This document shows positions 52,891 through 63,668 of a stretch of 64,000 nucleotides of DNA, piece after piece. Below the pieces are notes generated by a model, which saw only the letters and a list, made by a program, of their open reading frames with translations, did not search any database and was not told where the DNA came from. Both the position numbers and the translations under genes were made by a program. The stretch is from Heterostelium multicystogenum (Eukaryota; Evosea; Eumycetozoa; Acytosteliales; Acytosteliaceae). Numbering within the stretch: position 1 is the stretch's first letter; every line of letters begins with the position of its first letter. The stretch is from the NCBI GenBank assembly GCA_003667245.1, contig RCNN01000113.1, positions 1-64,000 on the forward strand. The letters run 5' to 3'.

Positions 52891-53596
52891 TTGATAAACC
52901 TTTTATATCAATTCTTATTCTTTGTATTTGATAATATTTAAATCCAAAATGATCAAAATAAAACTTACAGAAAATAGACTTCAAGTTAAATTGTTCAACC
53001 AAAAAATCATACTTTTATTTTAATTTCCACTTTGTCAGTATTGTTTGATTCCCGATTTTGGACCAAGAGGTTTTAAATAAGAGGTATCAAAAAAACACAA
53101 AAATATTTTTCAAAGTAAAAATTAGATATTATTTGAGTTTTTCTTGTTGGTGTTTAATACAATTTAATTTGGAATTTGTTTTTTTTTTCTCTGAAGCTAA
53201 ATCTCAATAGAATTGGAAATATATATAGACTTATTTCCAAAAGATAACAATCTCAATAACAATCACTTGTCCAACAATTACACTCACATTATAAAATATC
53301 ATGCCAACAATCAAGGGCCATATAGGGGAAATGAACCTGGGGATACACCAACCGATATATTGTCAAAAGGAGATCGATTCTATGGATCAAGAGAAATTTA
53401 ATATTTTTAAATATTACAATGAACCACTACATACATCAGTGACACCAATAGCAGATGATACTAGGATTTATCAATCCCATTAAAGTGAGCTTTATACCAC
53501 TTTAATATGGATTCATTGTTGTTGATCACAATTACGAATCAATCCTAAATTATCAAGTTTATCTATTTATTGAGATTGAAAGGTCTTGTATAGTAT
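52891..53596. promoter_or_regulatory. Promoter of copy 1 and spacer to copy 2
   Basis: Holds the shared upstream element of the family (CCCGATTTTGG at 53051-53061, about 160 bases before the ATG) and a putative 5' UTR intron donor. The rest (53150-53596) is AT-rich with only weak open frames and no recognised gene. Confidence 0.5.
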
Positions 53597-54421
53597 TTAT
53601 TGTGATTGGAAAATATAAGTCGCATAGGTCATCGGATTTGCATACTCTTCATCAAGTATAATATCAAATGTAACAAGATCAATCACTTTAGGATAAAGAA
53701 TAGGTCCCCAACTTTGACTTAGACTTGGATCTTGTCGAAGAATGATTGCATATCCATTTTTATCAAATACAAATGTTTGACATGCTGATGCAATCGATGT
53801 ATTATAAATAGTGATGATATCTCGAAGTGTGTTTGATTGAAGATCGATTTGTGTCAGATATATTGGTGTTGCTCCTAATATTGCATCTCCCTCTTCATTA
53901 TAAACACCAAGATACAACTTTGATTCATATGAAAAAGGTGTTATCTGTGGATCCAAGAGTTCAATACTCAATTTGAAATGATAAGTGGTGTCTGAGAATG
54001 TATGATTTGATAAATAGAATACTTTGATAAAAACATCATATCCTTGGATTGATCCATAAACTGTGTAAATAATATCTGCTGATTCATCATAATAGATTGC
54101 TGGACTTGTATATTCCAAGAAATTATCTAAGAATTGATAGAATCTTGTTCTATTTGATCATTAAATGTTGATTTAAGTATTAAATATCTGAATATTGAAT
54201 GATAAAGTAATAATACTTATGGTGCAGTATAATCTGTGAAATCAACTGTAATAATTGATGTATTACCATAATTGATATCCGTGACTAGAGTGTAGATTTG
54301 ATTTCTATTTTGATCCCATTGAATTGTTGTTCCAATGTATTTGATAATATTTAAAAGTGAATGGCAAACAAAAAAGTTACAGAACATGGACTTCAAGTTA
54401 AATTGTTCAACCAACATTTCA
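53597..54421 (-). pseudogene. Secreted protein family, copy 2 (5'-truncated pseudogene)
   Basis: The last exon (53597-54149) is open and very similar to the others. The signal-peptide exon and the first two thirds of exon 2 are missing: the upstream flank (AATATTATCAAATAC) is fused directly to GGAACAACAATTCAATGG inside exon 2, near 54335. In addition the donor of the following intron is changed from GTAAGT to ATAAGT (base 54220), so the frame runs into a stop right at the exon end. The fused frame by chance starts with an ATG at 54417 but would have no signal peptide. Two independent lesions make this a true pseudogene rather than an assembly error. Confidence 0.85.
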
Positions 54422-54656
54422 TTCTTTTATTTTTCACATTGTCTGAATTTTTTTGATTCCCGATTTTCGGATTAAAACTTTTTAATTTGGGTCGAAATAA
54501 ATGAATTCATATTTTTCAAATTAAAAATCAGATATTATTTTTAAACAAATTTGAATTTTATTTTATTTTTTTATCATTATTTTCTCTCATTTCTTTTGTA
54601 TTGATTGTATTTAGTTCAAATAGAAATAATATTAATTAAAAGGTTGAAAAGGAAGA

Positions 54657-56541
54657 TTAAGAAATGTTGCAGATATCCATTCTTGATTGAGATGGTTCAT
54701 TTTCTATATTAAATAAAGTAGTTAGGATTAAAGATTGATAGTACATAGATATATAAGTCCATACCTGTTTGATCTAAGATTAATGGGATGAATATTCCAT
54801 CAGTCCACAATTCTATGGTTGTCAAATCATTAATAAAAACTACATGTTTATTCGGATGAATAAATACATCGAACTTATCTAAAATATCTTGGATTGGATA
54901 ATTATACGATGGATTAGGAGAGGAAAGCGTGTAGAACAAAGAATTAAACAAAGTTTGATCGAATTGGGCTAAACTTCCACTTGAAGACTATTATGAAACC
55001 AGTTAGTATTTATTTTATATCAATATTAAGAAATTACTTACCAATACACTCTCTACAAAAAGAGATCTTTCTGTTAGGCCAAATTTAGCAAAACCACACT
55101 TTCCTTTATGATAAGAACCACTTTTAATAATACTGGCCATCAGATTAACTGAGAATTTAATGGAAATCTCCGATAAGGAATCTTGATCAACAGTAAAGTT
55201 GAGTATTAAGTTGGAAACAGTAAAGTTGAATTCTCCTTTACTTTGAATATATTCCACTGAGTAAGAATGAGTTTCTTTAATCACCTCAAAATTGGAGATT
55301 ACACCTATAATAGTTCTCACTTGTCCAGGATAATATTTTCCTATTAGTGGGAATAGATTCTGAATTCCTTGACTACCAGTGGTTAATTGATAAGGTAAGT
55401 ATGTTGGTATTTTCACATTTGCTATATTAATTATAAAGTTAATAAATAAGCTACAATTATATCAATTAATAACATTTACCTAGATTAACTTTATTATCAT
55501 GCAGTGCAACAAGGTCAAATAAAGCACCAAGTATACCAATATTAAAAAATCTTGAGTAAACAAAACGAAACTTTCAGTAGGTGTATCTTGGATGTTATCC
55601 AGGTTTGAAGCATGATCAATATAGAATAGATATGGTATCTTTTTAAATTTGGTTAGTATAATAAAATTCAATTATCAATTAATTTTCATATTACCATATT
55701 CTTATCATTTGAAATTGTTGATAAGTAACCAGTGTAATTGTAATCCAAAGAAATTACATTTTGCCAAGGTAATTTCAATGTAATTTGTTTTGGTAAAATA
55801 TATTTACGGATAGTATTTGAATTGAAAGTAGATCTTAAAATTATCTATAACATAGTTAGAAATGATATAAAATACAAAAAAATTGATAACTTACCATTAA
55901 AGTGCTTTTAAGGATTTCATTTACCCATTGTTTTGTTGTATTAGTAACTACAACATCATTATAGATTTCCTTAATTGAAATTTTTGTGGAATTAAATTCT
56001 AAAGAAGTAATATTGAAACTAATATTTCCTCTAGCATCAAATGAACAATTCAAAATTAAATTTGGAATGTTTGGAGGTGTTGTTACATTTACTTTATAAA
56101 AATAAAAGTTTTTCCACCCAATCAAACCAAATGTCATTTCAATTGGTAAAAAACTTTAATAGATAATCAGTACAATTCAAATTGTATATATATATATATA
56201 AATACTAATACTTACATGGAAAGTTCATAATGTGATTCATTTTTTACTGTTAATGATTTTAATTCAATTGTTTGGTTTGTCCACTTTATTTGAAAATTAT
56301 CAGCATAATAATCATTGTTGGATATTGGCAACAATTTTGAAATAGGATTGGCTTTCAAAAGATTGGTAACCTAGTACCGATTTAACATTATTGATATGAG
56401 TTGATTGATTTCTATTTTAAGAATAAAACTTACTGTTGTGGAGAAAAAGAGAGATGTTGTGGTGTTATGGAATCCGTATCTGAGTCCATTCACTCTAAAT
56501 ATACAAATAACTATAAAGAATAAAATGAATAAAAATTTCAT
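54657..56541 (-). CDS. Secreted BPI/LBP-like lipid-binding protein (TULIP fold)
   Basis: Eight exons: 56434-56541, 56216-56370, 55895-56153, 55695-55844, 55480-55638, 55042-55421, 54765-54987 and 54657-54703, about 493 residues. Signal peptide MKFLFILFFIVICIFRVNG. The C-terminal half follows the layout of BPI/LBP/CETP proteins: ESFVLFTQDFFNIGILGALF (the YFFN.AG-type segment, after restoring one T near 55533), KIPTYLPYQLTTGSQG, NLFPLIGKYYPGQVRTIIGV, SKGEFNFTVSNLILNFTVDQ and near the end YPIQDILDKFDVFIHPNKHV. The N-terminal half (FQIKWTNQTIELKSLTVKN; TKQWVNEILKSTLMIILRST) fits the first barrel. Such proteins bind lipid A or phospholipid acyl chains in two barrel pockets. Only two Cys of possible disulfide type are seen. 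The assignment rests on pattern and order, not a search. Confidence 0.65.
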
Positions 56542-57155
56542 ATTTAATAGATTTAATCAATTACTAGATAATGATCAGTCACTATTTATATTTTGCTTTT
56601 TGTTTCACTAACAACCATAGAATTCATCAGAAAAAGAAATTAGAGTTCGAAAAATCTATCTAAAAAACATTTTCCATTTTGTGTTTTTGTGTTTTGGGAC
56701 AGGGACAATCATTTTTGGGCTTTTTTGGGGAACACAAATATCTTAAAAACTTAGTTTCAACACCCATATAATGTTTAAATACAGTGAATATCACTAAACA
56801 TTCGGATGACCAAATTTATTAAAACATCGGGGCAAATTTTCTTTCGGATTTAGACTGGTGGATTATTTAAAAACTTCCTTTTGGGTCTGTGTATTTGGTA
56901 TATCTAGGTATAAAATTCCAGTTTAAATCAATTAAGAAATCTTGCCCAAAAATATTACAACATATTTTTACATTTCGGTAGTTAAATTATTCTAATGATA
57001 ATTCTTATCGGAAATCATGATAACTTAAAATTATATAAAATTCTAAAAATCTAGAGTTCCTCAGAATGAAAAGAATGTTAAATAATCAATTTTCAATTTT
57101 CTGATTCATAATAATTAAATATAATATAATTGTTAAAGTATAATATTTGTTAAAA
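56542..57155. promoter_or_regulatory. Divergent promoter, BPI-like and phospholipase genes
   Basis: About 615 bases, AT-rich, between two divergent secreted-protein genes. No coding segment seen. Confidence 0.5.
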
Positions 57156-59550
57156 ATGTATGTAATTAAATAGATCTAATTGTATAATATATAATCAAAT
57201 TAAATTAACATTATCATATTTTAGGAAAATATATATTTTTACAATTCATTTTCTACTGGTCACTTTATTATTCTTTTTAGAGATCAATGCCCAATACCAC
57301 ACCAGTTGTTTGTGTAATGATTTCCACTCATATTGTGGAAGTGAATACCCAGAATCATGTAACTTTGATAGTGACAATCTCTATCAGTGTATTACAATGA
57401 ACAAACCTCCTGTCTTAAGGGAAAAATGTCAAAATGGATGTTCAAGACCAAAAACTCCTAGTCTTGAATCCACATGTACACCTAATGATGCTTCTTGTCA
57501 ATGTTCAGGTTCTGCCAATCGTTGTGGATTTACCTTTCCAGAAACATGTGGATTCAACCAAACAAAAGTTCTTTCCAATACATTGTTCCAATGTTCCGGA
57601 GAAGGTACTTTTCCATCAAAACTTTGGGAATGTCCAAACCGATGTTTCCATATTCCATTATCTAATGACACTTGTAAGCAGCCCCTTTCTGAATCAACCA
57701 AAGATGGACTAAAAAACATTAAACATGTGGTAATTTTGATGCAAGAGAATCGTTCCTTTGACAATTATTTTGGAACTCTTCCCGGAGTGGCCAACTTCAA
57801 TGATCCTAATGTACTTCAAAGAGGTAACGATTTACCTAGTATTCTGTTCCAAGAGGATCCTCAATCAATATATTCACCAGATGGTCATATCTATTATCAA
57901 TTTCCATTTAAATTGGATAATAATCCCAAATCAGATTGCTTTGCAGGTGGAACTATAAGTTGGGAACAATGTCATGGATCTGTTAACAATGGTTTAAATG
58001 ACCAATGGGTCAATTTTAGTTCTCCATCTTCATTTGGTTATTACATCAATGAATCAATTCCCTATTATTTTGATTTAGTCGAAAAGTTTACTCTGGCAGA
58101 CCAATATTTTCAAGGTATTTTAGGCTCCACTTACCCAAATAGAATCTTTCATTGGTCAGGATCAATTGATGCAAGAGCTGAAACTCCAAGTGGCCCAAAT
58201 ATATACAACGATGTAATTCCACACCAAGATGGATTACTTTTCCTGAAATTCTACAAAATCTCAGTGTATCATGGCAAATGTACCAGAATCTCAATGATGA
58301 TTTCGATTGTAATCCATTAAGATGGTTTGATCAATATCAAATGGCTCCTAATAGTAGTGAATTATCATCTAGAGGTCTCAGTATAACTGGATTAGAAGCT
58401 ATATTTGAAGCTATCAATATGAACAATGCTCCAATGGTATCATGGGTCGTTGCTCCTCAAGATCTTATTGAGCATCCTATCAATGGGCCAGCTGCTGGTC
58501 AATGGTTAACAAAACAATTCGTTGATTACTTGGCAAATAGTACCAATAGTGCTTGGGAAGATACAGTATTCATTTTGAACTATGATGAGAGTGGTGGTTT
58601 CTTTGATCATTTTGTCCCACCTGTAGCCCCTAATGGAACATTGGATGAATACACATATGATCCTGTTTACCCATCTACTCCGTTGCCAATTGGACCTGGT
58701 CCACGTGTTCCAGCAGTTATTATCTCTAAATACTCAACAGGTAATAATGTTTTTGTTGAACAATCTGATCATACATCAGTTCTAATGTTCTTAGAGGAAT
58801 GGTATGTTACATAAAAGTTGATGTAGTTTCTTTTTATTAATTTTTTACAGGCTCCTTGCAAGTGGAAACTTCACAGAAAATCAAGTGAGACATCCATTGA
58901 TATCAAATTGGAGAAGAAACTTTATGTCAGATCTTACAAGATCATTAGATTTCTCTAAAAATGATGGATTCCAAATACCTACAGTTTCAGTAAATCCTCC
59001 TGCTTGGAATAGTACACTACAAGAATGGGTTAATACTCGAGAATGTTTAATGTTACCAGGTTTCTATCCAGATATCTATCGTCCTTCACCTTTCTATTCC
59101 TTAGAATATGGTCATAGAAAAGTGGTTGGTACTAATCCTGGAATTGGAAGATACTATGTTTTTGAAACATCTAATGGTACCTTAAAATATGAAAATGATA
59201 CCATTGAATTAGGTCCTATTCTCCCAATGAAAGCAATATCTGGACAAGTTTTTGTTTTTGTACCATCTCCAACCGGTTTTGGAACCAATATTGTATTCAA
59301 CAATATTGGAAATACCTTATGTTTAGGATCAAATCAAGTCGACCAAGTTGTGATTAGTACAAACTGCTTTGATGAAAACTCAAGTTGGATTATTAATGAC
59401 CTTTCAAATGGAGCTGGACATTCAATTCAAAATGTTGGAAATGGATTCTACATATTTCTCAACCTAAATCAATTTGTTTTCTCTGAAAACTATACACCAT
59501 TTTATCTCTACTCCGTTTCTCCTTTCAACTATGATGGTCAATTTCATTAA
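57156..59550 (+). CDS. Secreted phospholipase C-type phosphoesterase with Cys-rich N-terminus
   Basis: Member of the phosphoesterase family of non-specific phospholipases C (PF04185 type). Motifs: IKHVVILMQENRSFDNYFGT, a QGILGSTYPNRIFHWSG segment, SWVVAPQDLIEHP, FILNYDESGGFFDHFVPP and PAVIISKYS. Before it lie two Cys-rich repeats (CGSEYPESC and CGFTFPETC). After it comes a C-terminal domain with CLGSN and NCFDENSSWI resembling a ricin-type lectin fold. The signal peptide KIYIFTIHFLLVTLLFFLEI is open but has no whole ATG: the initiator seems split by an intron at 57158-57224 (AT|GTATGT...TTTTAG|G). Coding exons: AT at 57156-57157, 57225-58801 and 58851-59550 (intron 49 bases). One missing base near 58235 is bridged. 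The likely role is secreted or lysosomal hydrolysis of phospholipid head groups. Well known in bacteria, fungi and plants, so past gene transfer is possible. Confidence 0.85.
57158..57224 (+). other. Proposed intron splitting the start codon (AT|G)
   Basis: Donor GTATGT at 57158 and acceptor TTTTAG at 57224 flank 67 bases, the usual intron size here. Splicing puts AT (57156-57157) next to GAAAATA (57225) to give ATG AAA ATA, exactly at the start of the signal peptide. The alternative is a T-to-G change turning ATG into AGG at 57223-57225. Confidence 0.55.
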
Positions 59551-60245
59551 ATATTAACAATATTGTTTTTAATACAAAATATTTAAAACACTAACCTTTG
59601 ACTTTATTTAAATTTGTTTATGTTTTAATGAGAAAGAATAGAATTTCTATTTCTTATTATTGTTATTGAAGTTGTTATTGTTACTTACTGGTTATTGCAG
59701 TTGTTGAGTTACTATTGCTGCGTTGCTGTTAATATTGCTGTTGCTGTTGCTGTTGCTGTTATTGCTAATTATATTTAAATGTCGAGAGACCTCTAAACTA
59801 AGTGTGGATAACTCTATCACCTTTAGTAAGTATATTAATTAACAGGTTGAACTACTAGCAATATATATTTCGTAAAATATAGATCTGCTGTTAGATTTAA
59901 TAAACTATCTCTATTTAATAAATAAATCTGCTATATTTGTGTGCAATTGTATTTAGTTGTTTTTTTCATTTTTTTTTACATAATAATAAATAAGCCAAAA
60001 ATGTTATGATTGCCAAAATTTAAAAAATTGACTTTGAAAAATTTATATATAATTTTTTGTTTTTTGTGTAGAGCTAACTTTAGTGCTGGGATTGTTAAAA
60101 ACACTGAAAATTTGATGTGCTGATCAACCTAACTATTTTAATTTATGATCATTTTGGGAATCTCAAATTTTTATAATCATTGTAAAAAATATGGTGGATG
60201 TATTATAAGCTTTATTTAATATGATTGAAAGGTCTTGTACAGTAT
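59551..60245. other. Intergenic, with GTTGCT repeat
   Basis: Contains a GCTGTT-type repeat near 59734-59760 and, from about 60130, the conserved 3' flank of the secreted-protein family (TATGGTGGATGTATTATAAGC). No gene seen. Confidence 0.6.
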
Positions 60246-61399
60246 TTATTGTGATTGAAAAACATGTGTTGCATAGATCATCGGATTTGCATACTCTTCA
60301 TCAATTATAATATCAAATGTAACAAGATCAATCACTTTAGGATAAAGAATAGGTCCCCAACTTTGACTTAGACTTGGATTTTGTTGAAGGATGATTGCAT
60401 ATCCATTTTCATCAAATACAAATGTTTCACATGCAGATGCAATCGATGTATTATAAATAGTGATGATATCTCGAATTGTATTTGATTGAAGATCGATTTG
60501 TGTCAGATATATTGGTGTAGATCCTAATATTGGATCTCCCTGATAATTTACAACACCAAGATACAACTTTGATTCATATGAAAAAGGTGTTATCTGTGGA
60601 TCCAAGAGTTCAATACTCAATTTGAATTGATAAGTGGTGTCTGAGAATGTATGATTTGATAAATAGAATACTTTGATAAAAACATCATACCCTTGGATTG
60701 GTGCATAAGCTGTGTAAATAATATCTGCTGATTCATCATAATAGATTGCTGGACTTATATAATCCAAGGAATTGTCTAAGAATTGATAGAATCTTGTTCT
60801 ATTTGATCATTAAATGTTGATTTAAGTATTAAATATCTGAATATTGAATGATAAAGTAATAATACTTACGGTGCAGAATAATCTGTGAAATCAACTGTAA
60901 TAATTGAACTATTGGCATATCTCATATCAGTAACCATAGTGTAGATTTGATTTCTATTTTGATCCCATTGAATTGTTGTTCCAAGCATAAAGTAATAATG
61001 ATATTCTTTCATTGGATGTTTTTCTTTATCGATAATAGTATTTTCTTTTGCATTGAATATTGAAATAGAACAATATATTGCATCAGTTCCATTCAAATTT
61101 GATATCAAAGTTAAATAATTATTATCACCAGCCAATCCAAGTGTACCAACAATAGAAGGATCTCCAGAGATCTCAAACTCTTCCAAAATCGAACCATTAA
61201 TCAATGCAAATCGAGTATAAATATGACTATTGCTGAAACAATTCAAAGATGTTGGTGGTTCTCTCTAAAATTCATCAAACAACAATGATATTAACATCAA
61301 TAGAATCGATTGAACATTAAAATGATTACATACTGAAATCACAATTAAAACATTGAAAATTGTCAATACCAAAATACAAACAAATATTTGTCTTGACAT
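60246..61399 (-). CDS. Secreted protein family, copy 3 (intact)
   Basis: Exons 61334-61399, 60870-61264 and 60246-60798, 337 residues, no indel. The signal peptide MSRQIFVCILVLTIFNVLIV is one residue shorter than in copy 1. Amino acid differences to copy 1 are concentrated in a few places, for example TDAIYCS for TNPLYCS, TDMRYANSS for TDINNGNTS and GDPILGS for GDGILGA. Splice sites, stop and 3' flank are conserved. Its 5' flank is unusual: a segment of about 33 bases (61479-61513) is inverted relative to the other copies, which removes the GTAAGT donor of the putative 5' UTR intron from the coding strand. Function unknown; beta-propeller-like strand repeats as in copy 1. Confidence 0.85.
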
Positions 61400-62515
61400 T
61401 TTGATTACTTTTTTATATCAATTATTATTCTTTTATATTTGATAATATTTAAATCCAAAAGTGAATGATCAATAAACTAGAACAATTTAACTTGAAGCCT
61501 AAATTCTGTTCCCAAAAATCATATTTTTATTTTTCACATTGTCCGAATTGTTTAATTCCAATTTTCGGACCAAAACTTTTTAATTTGGGTTGAATAAAAA
61601 TGAATTAACATTTTTCAAAGTAAAAATCAGATATTATTTTTATTTATTTTTTGGAATTAATTTTTTAATTTAACTCTATGTTTTTCTGACTTGAAAACAA
61701 AAATTTGAATGAAATTTTATTTACAAAAAATATAACTTTGTACACATAAAATTTAATATGGTTTTATTTATAAATTCACCAATTTTGATATATGTTAGAT
61801 TAATTATTCAAAAGAAACTAAGAGTTTTAAGAATAGTTAAATGATTGACATTTTCAATAAATTTGTGTTGTTAATCCAAGTTGTCAACCAAATTTTTTGA
61901 TTTTTTCAAAATAGCGGTGAAGATTTGTTGTTAGAGTCTCATTATTCTTGATGAATACACCTCTATAGTTGTTCAAATATTTGAAATAGTTGTAGTCTTA
62001 AATTAAAGTTCTCTACTTTTTGTCTGATAAATGAGAGAGCTGTGATGATTTCTTCATTCTCCAAAGTTAAGAGATTTCCCTTTATTGGTTCATATTCGAA
62101 CAATCACTCGGACATTCCTTTATCAGCAAATATCACTTAGTTTTATCGTAAGTGAGAAATCAAACCACCTGATGATCAATATCTTTGCATCATGCTTCCC
62201 TCCCTTGTATGGATTCCCATACCAACAACTGAGTCGTTTGTCAACACTAACTTCAATTAAATATTTGATTCCCCTTTTTTGGTGCTTCACGGAGAAGCGT
62301 TTCCTCTGGATCTCTTTGTTTTGAATTTTCCCTATTCCGCAAGAGTGGTGTCTACAGAAAGGTTAGGTTTTCACCATTTCCAATAAATCTTTCCTCCATA
62401 CTTTAATTTATGATCATTTTGGGAATATTCTATTTTTTATAGTCATTGTTAAAAATATGGTGGAAGGATTGAAAGCTTTATTTATTTAATAAGTTTGAAA
62501 GGTCTTGTAGAGTAT
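61400..62515. other. Spacer between copies 3 and 4
   Basis: Shared promoter element CCAATTTTCGG at 61558-61568 and inverted segment at 61479-61513. Between about 62110 and 62280 the minus strand has some 50 protein-like open codons (KYLIEVSVDKRLSCWYGNPY, KHDAKILIIRWF) bounded by stops; it may be a relic of another gene. From 62400 on comes the family 3' flank. Confidence 0.5.
61479..61513. other. Locally inverted upstream segment (copy 3 only)
   Basis: Here the plus strand reads GAACAATTTAACTTGAAG, whereas copies 1, 2 and 4 have the reverse complement CTTCAAGTTAAATTGTTC at the matching place, with unchanged flanks (GATCAA before, AAAAATCAT after). GAAC/GTTC inverted ends bound the flipped piece. 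Confidence 0.75.
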
Positions 62516-63668
62516 TTATTGTGATTGGAAAATATAGGTTCCATAGATCATTGGATTTGCATACTCTTCATCAAGTATAATATCAAATGTAACAAGATCA
62601 ATCACTTTAGGATAAAGAATAGGTCCCCAACTTTGACTTAGACTTGGATTTTGTTGAAGGATGATTGCATATCCATTTTCATCAAATACAAATGTTTGAC
62701 ATGCAGATGCAATCGATGTATTATAAATAGTGATGATATCTCGAATTGTATTTGTTTGAAGATCGATTTGTGTCAGATATATTGGTGTTGCTCCTAATAT
62801 TGCATCTCCCTGTTCATTATAAACACCAAGATATAGCTTTGATTCATATGAAAAAGGTGTTATATGTGGATCCAAGAGTTCAATACTCAATTCGAAATGA
62901 TAAGTGGTGTCTGAGAATGTATGATTTGATAAATAGAATACTTTGATAAATATATCATAACCTTGGATTGGTGCATAAACTGTGTAAATAATATCTGCTG
63001 ATTCATCATAATAGATTGCTGGACTTGTATAATCCAAGAAATTATCTAAGAATTGATAGAATCTTGTTCTATTTGATCATTAAACATTGATTTAAGTATT
63101 AAATATCTGAATATTGAATGATAAAGTAATAATACTTACGGTGCAGTATAATCTGTGAAATCAACTGTAATAATTGATGTATTACCATTATTGATATCAG
63201 AGACTACAGTGTAGATTTGATTTCTATTTTGATCCCATTGAATTGTTGTTCCAAGCATAAAGTAATAATGATATTCTTTCATTGGATGTTTTTCTTTATC
63301 GATAATAGTATTTTCTTTTGCATTGAATATTGAAATCGAACAGTATAATGGATTGGTTCCATTCAAATTTGATATCAAAGTTAAATAATTATTATCACCA
63401 GCCAATCCAAGTGTACCCATGATAGTAGGGTCTCCAGAGATCTCAAACTCTTCCAAAATCGAACCATTAATCAATGCAAATCGAGTATAAATATGACTAT
63501 TGCTGAAACAATTCAAAGATGTTGGTGGTTCTCTCTAAAATTCATCAAACAACAATGATATTAACATCAATAGAATCGATTGAACATTAAAATGATTACA
63601 TACTGAAATCACAATCAAAACATTTAAAATTGTGAACAATATCAAAATACAAATATTTGTCTTGACAT
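62516..63668 (-). CDS. Secreted protein family, copy 4 (signal-exon frameshift)
   Basis: Exons 63604-63668, 63140-63534 and 62516-63068. Exons 2 and 3 are open and have the same lengths as in copies 1 and 3. Exon 1 is 65 instead of 69 bases: one TTTG of a TTTGTTTG tandem is lost, so ATG TCA AGA CAA ATA TTT runs to TGA after eight codons. Either the copy is a recent pseudogene or this is a sequencing slip. Exon 2 is nearly identical to copy 1 (differences in the VVSDINNG stretch), whereas exon 3 shares YNEQGDAILG and SACQTF with copy 2, so the copy looks mosaic. Confidence 0.75.

Noticed and set aside
52814..53002. Alternative upstream ORF covering the 5' flank and signal exon of copy 1
   Set aside because: It is in the wrong frame for the signal peptide and is not kept open in copies 3 and 4. 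The 5' UTR intron model explains the conservation better.
62085..62324. 79-codon plus-strand ORF between copies 3 and 4
   Set aside because: Hydrophobic, low-complexity and without similarity; the minus strand of the same place looks more protein-like.
50851..63668. CRISPR or transposon explanation for the repeated units
   Set aside because: Units are about 2 kb spliced genes with promoters. There are no short regularly spaced repeats, transposase, reverse transcriptase, terminal inverted repeats or target-site duplications.
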